Source: Larix kaempferi (Eukaryota > Streptophyta > Pinopsida > Pinales > Pinaceae). Taken from it: a stretch of DNA of 64,000 nt. Shown here one piece after another: positions 23,262-31,764 of this stretch. The notes under the pieces were generated by a model. That model was not told the DNA's origin, made no database searches, and saw only the letters and a list, made by a program, of their open reading frames with translations. Each line of letters opens with the position of its first letter. Positions within the stretch are counted from its first letter, which is position 1. The stretch is taken from the NCBI GenBank assembly GCA_027924585.1, contig BSBM01000372.1:29692001-29756000 (forward strand), read 5' to 3'. The position numbers and the translations under genes were made by a program.

Positions 23262-23266
23262 TATAT
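23262..23266. repeat. Target-site duplication TATAT, left copy (Copia)
   Basis: TATAT precedes the 5' LTR and recurs at 29451-29455. Unit B shows the uninterrupted site GTGTATATTATGATG near 41678-41692. Confidence 0.9.
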
Positions 23267-23725
23267 TGTTAGGATATTTAGACAGTTAGGAGTTAGTTAA
23301 GATCAACTTGTGTAATATATCCGTTAGGGATAGTGTGTTTCTTTAGTATGCATTAGTATGCATTTGTATATACTTAATCCGACGGTCACGATATGTTTCC
23401 GACATAGAGTGATCCGACGGCTCAACTTCTCTTAGATCAAACCTAACCTTGATCCGTGGCTTAACACCCGATTGGTCCATGATCTCTATTTAAAGAGCAT
23501 GGAGGGTCATTGTTTAGTTGATCGATTATGAGAAGCTCATTTGTAACTTTCTTTATTTGCATAATAAATTGTCCCGTAGAAGCTATTTGGCCGGGGCCGT
23601 GGAGTGTTTCCCTCAAGAGAGTTTAAACCACGTCAAAAACATCGGTGTGTTGATCTGTGATCTGTTTGTGTGAAGTGGTTTCTCTTGGTGTTCGGTCCTT
23701 TGGTAGTACCCTGTGTACCCGAACA
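23267..23725 (+). repeat. 5' LTR of the Copia element
   Basis: TGTTAGGATATTTAGACAG... to ...TGTGTACCCGAACA. The promoter-like TATTTAAA is at 23488-23495, preceded by ATTGG at about 23471; AATAAA lies at 23573-23578, so R probably starts about 25-30 bp after the TATA and ends after that signal. Confidence 0.9.
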
Positions 23726-23737
23726 TGGTATCAGAGC
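23726..23737 (+). other. Primer-binding site, initiator Met tRNA type
   Basis: TGGTATCAGAGC abuts the 5' LTR. Confidence 0.9.
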
Positions 23738-24829
23738 TTTTATGAAGTGCCGCTTCCGGTTATGATCTAGATCTTGAACTGTTGTTGCCGAAACTCGAAA
23801 GGGTTTCTAGTTCTGGTATTTCTGTGCATTTTTGGGCTGTGGGAGGTGTTCCATTGCGTCCGGAACGTCGTTTCCATTGGAAAATAGTTTTCGTTTGATC
23901 GAAAACGGTTCCCGGTTGCTCCAGAAACGCGTTTTTCATCAGATCTGAAGGTATAATGTTACAGTGACGCATTTTTTTATTTTTTTTTTTGAAAAGAAAA
24001 AATCTCATATTTCATTTTTTTTACTGTTAGATTTTTTTGTTTCGGATTGTTGCTTTCCCGTCTGCGTATGCTCTTTGCCGTGCACCTTGAGCGATCTCGG
24101 CAAATCAGAAACAGAAAGGGAAAGGGTTTTTTCGGCTGCGTATGCTCTTTGCCGTGCACTTTGCGCGATCTCGGCAAATCAGAAACGGAGAGAAAATTTT
24201 TTTTGTTTCGTTTTGTGGTTTGTTTTGCAGGAAAAAGGGCAAGCACGCAAACCGAGCAAGAAGAGTTTAAAAAAAAAAAAAAAAAAAAAAACCCCCTTCC
24301 TCATTTCCATATTTTACATACCTTTTAAACTAGCTCACTTGGTCCAAAGTTGCTTTATTCCTTAATAGGTCTTGAGTTCAAGTCTTAGGAAGTTACTTTT
24401 AAAAAGAAAAGTGCATGCAATTTCTATTTTTCAAGTTACTTTATTGTAAAAGTGCATCTCACTTAAATAATAATAAAAAAAATACAAGTGAGTCACTTAA
24501 GCTTTTTATTTATTGTTGCACTATTTAAAAGTAATATCATTGTAAAAGTGAAATCACTTATTTTACAAAAGTGATTCGCTTAAAAGCAACTTTTTTGTAA
24601 AGTGATTGTCAAAAGGTTCATCTTGGGAAGAGGGGGGTTCTTTTTTTTTGCTGGACATTCTCTAGCTGCCACGTCACTATTGGGACATCTTCAACAGTTT
24701 CTTTGTTCAAGCATAACTTCATCATACAGAGTCCGTTTTCAGTGCCGTTTTTTTTGAAACCGCCTATTTTTTCGAGCTCTTCACATCCAGACTATTGGTT
24801 TCTGCTTTTACAGCCATTAATTTACAAAT
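23738..24829 (+). other. Untranslated leader of the Copia element
   Basis: Holds a 74-bp-period direct repeat (24063-24119 and 24137-24190; TGCGTATGCTCTTTGCCGTG), a run of 23 A (24269-24291), a tRNA-like A-box/B-box pair (24331-24384), and AT-rich DNA with repeated GTAAAAGTGA and inverted TCACTT motifs up to about 24610. Small open frames here are not conserved coding sequence. Confidence 0.7.
24331..24480 (+). repeat. Candidate SINE-like (tRNA-derived) segment in the Copia leader
   Basis: TAGCTCACTTGG (24331) resembles a Pol III A box and GAGTTCAAGTC (24374-24384) a B box, 43 bp apart, as in tRNA-derived plant SINEs. The boundaries and a target duplication are not clear. The match could be chance. 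Confidence 0.3.
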
Positions 24830-27800
24830 ATGGCCGCCCTTTGTGATATTCTACTTAACAGTTCCAACTATTTCTCATGGAAATCTCGTATGGAGGATGT
24901 TCTACGAAGTAGGGGACTTTTCAGAATTACAACAGGGAAAGAAAAAGAACCCACTGATGATGATAAGAAAATAAAATGGGCAAATAGATGTGATGAAGCT
25001 CGTGGATTGATTGGGATGTCAATCTCTACTGATTTGCGATTCCACATATCTGGAATTGATGAACCTAATGCTGCTTGGGACAAGTTGGAATCTGTGTTTG
25101 GTAAACACAATGAAATTCGGGGTCACCAACTCGAAAATGAGTTGATTTCTTTAAATCCAAGTGACTTTTCATGCATTCAAGATTATTTATCTAAGTACAA
25201 AACTCTCAAGCTCTTATGTGCAGAATGTAAGATTGAGAGGGAAGACAAACAATGCATTTATCATATTCTTTCCAAACTTGGACCTGCATATTCTGTTTTT
25301 GTATCTACATTTTACTCCATGAAAGCGTCATTGAATGCAGCTAGCTATCAAGAGCCTAGTCTTGAATCCTTTTGTGATTCCTTGATTAGAGAACAAGATA
25401 AACTCATTCATCTTGGAATAATCAACAATGCAGATACATCTGGGAAAGCCTTATTGTCCCAACAGAAAGAAAAGTCCAAGCCTCCCAAGAAACAAAATTT
25501 TCGCAATAATAAGTCAAACAAGGGTCCAAAACCCTCTCAGTCAGCTCCTTCTTTAAAAAATGACAAAGGATCCAAGCCAAAAGGCAAAAAGACTGAGCGT
25601 CATTGCAACTATTGCGGGAAAGATAATCATGATGAATCTAAGTGTTTCAAGAAGATGGAAGCCTTGGAAGCAGCAATGAAGAAGCACCACATCAGCCTAG
25701 ATTCGCCTTCAGAATCTGCCTCTCATGGACATGCACTTTGTGCTTCTGGTTATTCTTATAATGCATCTTCTTCTTCTACTTCAAATGAATGGCTCATTGA
25801 TTCTGGAGCATCTTATCATATGGCTAAGGATCAAGCCATCTTTTCTACTATGCATGAATGTAACACCAAACAAATATTTGTTGGTGATGATAGATCTCTA
25901 AGTGTTGTAGGAGCTGGAACAGTTCCAGTAGATAATGGTCATTTTAGTGATGTACTATGTGTTCCAAGAATTTCCTGCAATTTGTTATCAGTCTATCAGA
26001 TCACTCATTCTGGTGAAGGTAAAACTGTGACCTTTACACCTCACCAAGTTGTAATCAAGGATTTTAAAGATCCTCAACAGGTTCTAGCTACCGAAATTGT
26101 TGATGATATTACCAGGGTGTACAAGTTTAACAACTTTGGGTCATCACCTTTCCCTTCAGTTTTTGTTGCTCATAGTGATAACTTGAGCAAACTTTGGCAT
26201 GAGCGATTTGGTCACTTAAATTATCGCTCATTGCAACAACTATGTAAAGAAAATATGGTGACAGGTCTTCCGATGGTATCTTGCAGAGATGGTGTTTGTT
26301 CCGGTTGTGTACTCGGAAAACATCATCGGGACAGTTTTGACAAACGTGCCTCTTGGCACGCCTCGGTTCCCTTGGAGCTTGTGCATAGTGACTTGTGTGG
26401 TCCTCTTCCATCTGCTTCCTTTTCTGGTTTCAAATATTTCTTAACTTTCATTGATGATTACACCAGACGCACTTGGGTTTATTTCCTAAAACTTAAGAGT
26501 GAAGTATTTAACATGTTCTTGGCCTACAAGGCCCTTGTTGAAAAACAATCTGGTCATCAAATTATCAAGTTAAGATCTGACAATGGAGGAGAATATGTTA
26601 ACAAACAGTTCACTACTTTCTGCACTGAACAAGGCATCCAACAACAACACACTGTTCCATATACACCACAACAAAATGGTGTAGCTGAGCGGAAGAACCG
26701 CACTTTAAAAGAAATGGCAAATTGTATGATCCAATCTAAGGGACTAAGTCTTCAATTTTGGGCTGAAGCCATAAATTGTGCAAATTACATAGTTAATCGC
26801 ACCCCCACAAAAGCATTACAAGGTATAACACCGGAAGAAGCATGGAGTAAAGTTAAACCTGATGTAAGTCACTTTCGTGTGTTTGGTAGTGAAGCATGGG
26901 CTCACATTCCGGATGAAAAACGGAAAGCATTGCAGCCTAAAAGTGAAAAGTGCATATTTGTTGGATATTCTGAAGATGTAAAAGGTTATAGACTTCTTCA
27001 ACCACATTCTCATGCTATAATCATTAGAAGAGATGTTAAATTTGATGAAAATATCTTGGCCTGCGAGCCTAACTCGGCGAGTGTGCCATCTTTGGCCTGC
27101 GAGCCTGATTCGGCGTTTGTGCCTTCTTCTTCTTCTTCCAACTTTCTTGACAGGTTTCCAACTCCAGTTTCTGATGATGACAGTGAGGATGAAAATCCAC
27201 CTCCGCCTGCTCATGTTCCTCCAGTTGCACCAGCACAAGTGCTTCCTCGATGGGTTCGTTCAACATGTGAAGCAGCTGGTGATCTTGCCGGTGATCCTAG
27301 AGATCAACGTCGAACACGTTCTCAGTTCCAGCGAGCCTCTTCTCTTTTGGCTCAAGTTTCCGAGAATCATGATCCAGAAACTTTTGCAGAAGCTTCAGGG
27401 AATCCATATTGGGATGCAGCCATGGATGAAGAATATCGTTCCTTAATGGCGAACGATACTTGGGATCTTGTACCTCTTCCAAAAGGAAGAAAACTTGTCA
27501 GATGTAAATGGGTCTACAGAACTAAGTATGCATCAGATGGAAGTGTTGAAAGACTTAAGGCAAGGTTAGTTGCCAAAGGTTTTTCTCAAGTTGAAGGGAT
27601 TGACTACAATGAAACCTTTGCTCCCGTCGCCAAAATGAACTCCATCCGCCTTGTTCTTTCCCTTGCAGCCTTACACAACTGGGAAGTCCATCAAATGGAT
27701 GTCAAGTCTGCCTTCTTACATGGTGATTTACAGGAGGAAATTTACATGGAACAACCTCCTGGCTATGTTCAGAATAACTCTAGCCTTGTCTGTCGCCTTA

Positions 27801-28909
27801 AGAAATCCTTATATGGCCTTAAGCAAGCTCCCAGAGCTTGGTATGCCAAAATGGATAACTTTCTCCTTGACACTGGTTTTTCTAGATGCCATTCTGACCC
27901 CAATATCTATACCAAGAAAGTAGGAAACCATCTCATCATACTTGTTCTATATGTTGATGACCTTATTCTTACTGGTAGTGACCCTAAGCTTATAACCCAT
28001 GTGAAATCCAGTCTTAAACAAACTTTTGAAATGTCAGACTTAGGACATTTGCATTATTTTCTTGGTCTCCAAGTTCTGCAAACCAAAGAAGGAATCTTTC
28101 TTTCTCAGTCTAAGTATGCTTGTGACCTTCTTCGTCGCTTTCACATGGAAGATTGTAAACCAGCCCCTTCTCCCTTCCAGTCTGGAGTCAAACTTTCTGC
28201 CACTTGTACTTCACCTGAAGTAGATGCCACATTGTATCGTCAGCTTGTTGGTAGTCTTTTATACTTGACTCATTCCCGTCCTGACCTTTCCTTTGCCGTT
28301 GGTCGAGTTGCCCGTTATATGCAGACACCTCATGAAAGTCACTGGAAAGCAGCTAAAAGAATACTTCGATATATTCGAGGTACAGTTCAGTTTGGGATTC
28401 ATTACAGTACAGGGGGGAAACCTTTGTTGGTTGGTTTCACTGATTCAGATTGGGCCGGCGATCCTGATGATCGAAAGTCTACTGCAGGTTATGTTTTCAG
28501 TCTGGGATCTGGACCTATTACTTGGGCTTGTAAGAAACAACAAGCTCTTGCTCTTTCTTCAGCAGAGGCAGAATATCGAGCAGCCGTCAATGCCAGTCAG
28601 GAAGCTTTATGGCTTCGACAGATCCTTTCAGAGTTTGGATTCGAACAGCAGCAGCCTACTCCACTTTGGTGCGACAATCAAAGTTCCATCAAGCTTGCCA
28701 AAGATCCAGTTCTACATCAACGCAGCAAACACATTGAGCTACATATGCACTTCATCAGAAATCTTGTTCATGATCGTGTGCTCGAAGTGCTCTTTTGCCC
28801 CACAGATGATCAAGTTGCAGACATCTTCACCAAGTCTCTTACAGAAGCGAAGTTTTCTAAACTTCGATCTATGTTAGGAGTTCAGGAACTTGTCATTAAG
28901 GGGGGATAG
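24830..28909 (+). CDS. Copia gag-pol polyprotein, intact (1359 aa)
   Basis: One uninterrupted frame. Residues 1-200 form the UBN2-type gag. C259-C262-H267-C272 is the CX2CX4HX4C zinc knuckle. The aspartic protease site is D324-S-G-A. A GAG-pre-integrase motif (LWHERFGHLNYRSL) precedes the integrase core, with D521, D584 and E620 (DD35E spacing) and PQQNGVAERKN. The reverse transcriptase runs from about residue 880 with KARLVAKGFSQ, MDVKSAFLHG and Y1041-V-D-D1044. RNase H has D1205/D1207 (TDSDWAG), E1246/E1248 (SSAEAEYRA) and the WCDNQSS motif. The PR-INT-RT-RH order defines Copia. Start: the first ATG after the leader, context AAATATGGCC. The product copies its RNA into DNA and inserts it; it acts in cytoplasmic particles and the nucleus. 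I do not assign the lineage. Confidence 0.95.
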   Translation: MAALCDILLNSSNYFSWKSRMEDVLRSRGLFRITTGKEKEPTDDDKKIKWANRCDEARGLIGMSISTDLRFHISGIDEPNAAWDKLESVFGKHNEIRGHQLENELISLNPSDFSCIQDYLSKYKTLKLLCAECKIEREDKQCIYHILSKLGPAYSVFVSTFYSMKASLNAASYQEPSLESFCDSLIREQDKLIHLGIINNADTSGKALLSQQKEKSKPPKKQNFRNNKSNKGPKPSQSAPSLKNDKGSKPKGKKTERHCNYCGKDNHDESKCFKKMEALEAAMKKHHISLDSPSESASHGHALCASGYSYNASSSSTSNEWLIDSGASYHMAKDQAIFSTMHECNTKQIFVGDDRSLSVVGAGTVPVDNGHFSDVLCVPRISCNLLSVYQITHSGEGKTVTFTPHQVVIKDFKDPQQVLATEIVDDITRVYKFNNFGSSPFPSVFVAHSDNLSKLWHERFGHLNYRSLQQLCKENMVTGLPMVSCRDGVCSGCVLGKHHRDSFDKRASWHASVPLELVHSDLCGPLPSASFSGFKYFLTFIDDYTRRTWVYFLKLKSEVFNMFLAYKALVEKQSGHQIIKLRSDNGGEYVNKQFTTFCTEQGIQQQHTVPYTPQQNGVAERKNRTLKEMANCMIQSKGLSLQFWAEAINCANYIVNRTPTKALQGITPEEAWSKVKPDVSHFRVFGSEAWAHIPDEKRKALQPKSEKCIFVGYSEDVKGYRLLQPHSHAIIIRRDVKFDENILACEPNSASVPSLACEPDSAFVPSSSSSNFLDRFPTPVSDDDSEDENPPPPAHVPPVAPAQVLPRWVRSTCEAAGDLAGDPRDQRRTRSQFQRASSLLAQVSENHDPETFAEASGNPYWDAAMDEEYRSLMANDTWDLVPLPKGRKLVRCKWVYRTKYASDGSVERLKARLVAKGFSQVEGIDYNETFAPVAKMNSIRLVLSLAALHNWEVHQMDVKSAFLHGDLQEEIYMEQPPGYVQNNSSLVCRLKKSLYGLKQAPRAWYAKMDNFLLDTGFSRCHSDPNIYTKKVGNHLIILVLYVDDLILTGSDPKLITHVKSSLKQTFEMSDLGHLHYFLGLQVLQTKEGIFLSQSKYACDLLRRFHMEDCKPAPSPFQSGVKLSATCTSPEVDATLYRQLVGSLLYLTHSRPDLSFAVGRVARYMQTPHESHWKAAKRILRYIRGTVQFGIHYSTGGKPLLVGFTDSDWAGDPDDRKSTAGYVFSLGSGPITWACKKQQALALSSAEAEYRAAVNASQEALWLRQILSEFGFEQQQPTPLWCDNQSSIKLAKDPVLHQRSKHIELHMHFIRNLVHDRVLEVLFCPTDDQVADIFTKSLTEAKFSKLRSMLGVQELVIKGG

Positions 28910-28981
28910 GCTCTAATGCCTCCTTCCTTCTCCTAATAGTGTCACTTTTGTAAATCCTTCAATCCTATCCCAAGTTGTTCT

Positions 28982-28991
28982 TAAGGGGGGA
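28982..28991 (+). other. Polypurine tract of the Copia element
   Basis: TAAGGGGGGA directly before the 3' LTR. A near-identical tract, TTAAGGGGGGA, occurs about 85 bp earlier across the gag-pol stop codon (28897-28907). Confidence 0.85.
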
Positions 28992-29450
28992 TGTTAGGAT
29001 ATTTAGACACTTAGGAGTTAGTTAAGATCAACTTGTGTAATATATCCGTTAGGGATAGTGTGTTTCTTTAGTATGCATTAGTATGCATTTGTATATACTT
29101 AATCCGACGGTCACGATATGTTTCCGACATAGAGTGATCCGACGGCTCAACTTCTCTTAGATCAAACCTAACCTTGATCCGTGGCTTAACACCCGATTGG
29201 TCCATGATCTCTATTTAAAGAGCATGGAGGGTCATTGTTTAGTTGATCGATTATGAGAAGCTCATTTGTAACTTTCTTTCTTTGCATAATAAATTGTCCC
29301 GTAGAAGCTATTTGGCCGGGGCCGTGGAGTGTTTCCCTCAAGAGGGTTTAAACCACGTCAAAAACATCGGTGTGTTGATCTGTGATCTGTTTGTGTGAAG
29401 TGGTTTCTCTTGGTGTTCGGTCCTTTGGTAGTACCCTGTGTACCCGAACA
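28992..29450 (+). repeat. 3' LTR of the Copia element, followed by TSD
   Basis: 459 bp, ends CCCGAACA, followed by TATAT (29451-29455). Confidence 0.9.
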
Positions 29451-29455
29451 TATAT

Positions 29456-31764
29456 TATGATGACAACGGTGATATATTAATACTATGTAAGAAATATTTA
29501 TGATATGGAGGTGAATAGTTATGATGGTTAAGGATTTATAAATTTTAACTTAGGTTGTTGGACTATGTCTCTTGAGTGCCCGCTACATAAGAAAAAGAAA
29601 CAATAATAGTGATATGTCAGTACATTAAAGCGGTATGCCACTTCATTATTGTGTTGTTAGGGATTTACTTTTTGGCCACCCAACAATGGACGTTATCATT
29701 GGTGTCGATTAAATATTAATTATAAATATTTAACGAAGTGAGGCCTACAATAAGACCTCAAACCTATTGTCCAATAAGATATCAAAGAAATAATTTTTCA
29801 TTATATATAAAATATGTGTGTGTTGTGTGGATGGGTGGGTGGGTGTGGGTGTGGGTGTGTGGGTGTGTTTTTCTATGTTAAATAATATAATTTGCACAAA
29901 AATATAAATTAAAAGACCAAACTATTGCGAAGTCAGTCATGAACTCATCACAATAGTACATTTCCTTCGATAGGGATGAATAACTACATGCTTATAAAAT
30001 ACTCCAAAGTTATCAATACCGAGATTGCCACTGCATAACTATGCAATTACTCATGGAAGGATGGCATCACATGGGGTACCAAATCCACATGCTTATCCTT
30101 TCTAGTTGTAAGATGTATGTTTCATCATTCTCAAGATTGTAGAAACACAAACACTTAACATGTAGGAAACCATGTTCACTAATTGTTTGACAAAATCTCT
30201 CACTGGATTTAGGCTTAGCAGAAGCATTTTCAATCTTTTTGAGGTCATTGTCATGGAGGTCTATCACTTTTCATATGACCACTCAAGGATTTATCGTTAA
30301 TTTAAAGAAACAAATGTACATTGCAAAGGGGATTAATATCCACCAACAATGGCTTTACGGGTAAGAATCTAGATGATGATTTCCTGCTATAAGGATATGG
30401 CATTAGCAAGTATTCCACCATGCATTTGGTGTTGCATTTACATGGTGAAGCTTTGAGTTGAAGTATTATCTCTTCTTTTAGGCCTTGGGCCCCAATATTT
30501 CAAGGATGTTGTCCAAAAGAATATTATTCCCCTTTCGAATCATCCTTAGGAGTGTTCACTGTGGAGAGATATCACACTTAACCAATGTTAGCATTGTAGG
30601 CATTGAAGATTAACAATGTGTATAATTATAATGGATTTGTTTGCATAATTAATGGGTTGTGGTTATTATCATCAACTATTACTATGTGATAAATTTACAC
30701 TGACCTCATATTTCCCTATTTCTTTATGTTCCAAGGATTTTTTATTGTGTATATTAACAATCTCTATGACCCAAAAAAGTTATTAGAAGATGGAACTTGG
30801 TTTATGTGTTGAGTTGGGATCCTCATTAAACCTTAGTTTCCAAAGTTTAATCTCACTAACATATTTGTCCCCACCACCCCTATGTGGGTGAACCTATCAA
30901 ATCTCCCCCTCTATATGTGGGTTCAACAAGTTTGGGATAATTTCTAAAATTTAACCTCAACTAGATCAACAAGGGCATCATTATTTGTCTTTGCATTTTG
31001 TGTATAACTTGATTTGAGCAGGCATCTCTCAAACAAAATTATTATGGAGTGTAAATATTCTCATTGGACATGGGGCTTGGATTATCATAACAAAGATTTC
31101 ATATGAATATTTTCATGTGATATGTCATTCACAAAATGTATTTCCTAAGGCTCCCAACTCATGAAGGAAAAATGGGTAAAGTAGAAAATTGTGAGGCTAA
31201 AACCACTCTTAAACAACACCTAAAGTGACCCCCAAAAAGATTGCAGTTTCTCCATGATATCGAAGCATCAATAGAGGCTCTATATCTACACATGATTGTA
31301 GAGGATAACCATTTGGCCATGGCATTCCCACAAATCCATTCCTCAAATAGAGATACTTTGATTGGCAACCTTTTAAAATGATTGAAAAGGTCATAGAGTT
31401 AGAAACCACGTAACCAAAAAGGGATGCCCTATAACCGAGAGTGATGTAGTTTGATAGATAATTTTATTAGTACCTCCATGAAGGAAACACTCTTTAGTTG
31501 AGTGGAATGATGTCTAAAAATATAAAAAAGGATTACATTTGAATATTTTAGATCCCTATTAAGGAGATCTGTGAAAATATTTTAAATCATTAATAAAGAG
31601 ACCTTTTCAACACATTTGTAAAATTTATCTACGGGAAAAACGCCAATCACTTCACCTCATTTAAAGGATGGTACCCAAGGTAAAGTCTAGATTCTCCAAG
31701 GCACAAGGCTAATTGACAATAAGGCTTGAATTCATTACAATAATATACTCATTATGAATTCAAC
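29456..31764. other. Unit A stretch without a recognised gene
   Basis: Aligns with 41690-44018 of unit B. A GT/GGGT microsatellite lies at 29815-29871. A minus-strand frame of 66 codons (30067-30267) has a 62-codon counterpart at 42336-42524, but the similarity is what the duplication alone predicts. Confidence 0.55.
29815..29871 (+). repeat. GT/GGGT microsatellite, unit A copy
   Basis: (GT)n followed by ATGGGTGGGTGGGTGTGGG; three GGGT units here against about eight in unit B. Confidence 0.85.

Larger units (their letters stand above)
23267..29450 (+). mobile_element. Complete, young Ty1/Copia retrotransposon (6184 bp)
   Basis: Two 459-bp LTRs, a Met-tRNA primer site, a 1.1-kb leader, one intact 1359-codon gag-pol frame, a polypurine tract and a perfect 5-bp TSD. 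The LTRs differ at three positions that I can see: G/C near the start, A/C in the CTTT(A/C)TTTGC block, and A/G in AAGAG(A/G)GTTT; so about 99.3% identical. It is absent from the matching site in unit B. All parts needed for autonomous transposition appear present. Confidence 0.95.

Noticed and set aside
23964-24365. Two overlapping open frames in the Copia leader
   Set aside because: They arise from the direct repeat and low-complexity DNA and lie upstream of the true gag-pol start.
24331-24384. Functional tRNA gene
   Set aside because: Only A- and B-box-like motifs are seen; no cloverleaf stems form.
30067-30267. Conserved short minus-strand gene (also 42336-42524)
   Set aside because: Similarity between the two copies is no higher than that of surrounding duplicated DNA, and no domain is seen.
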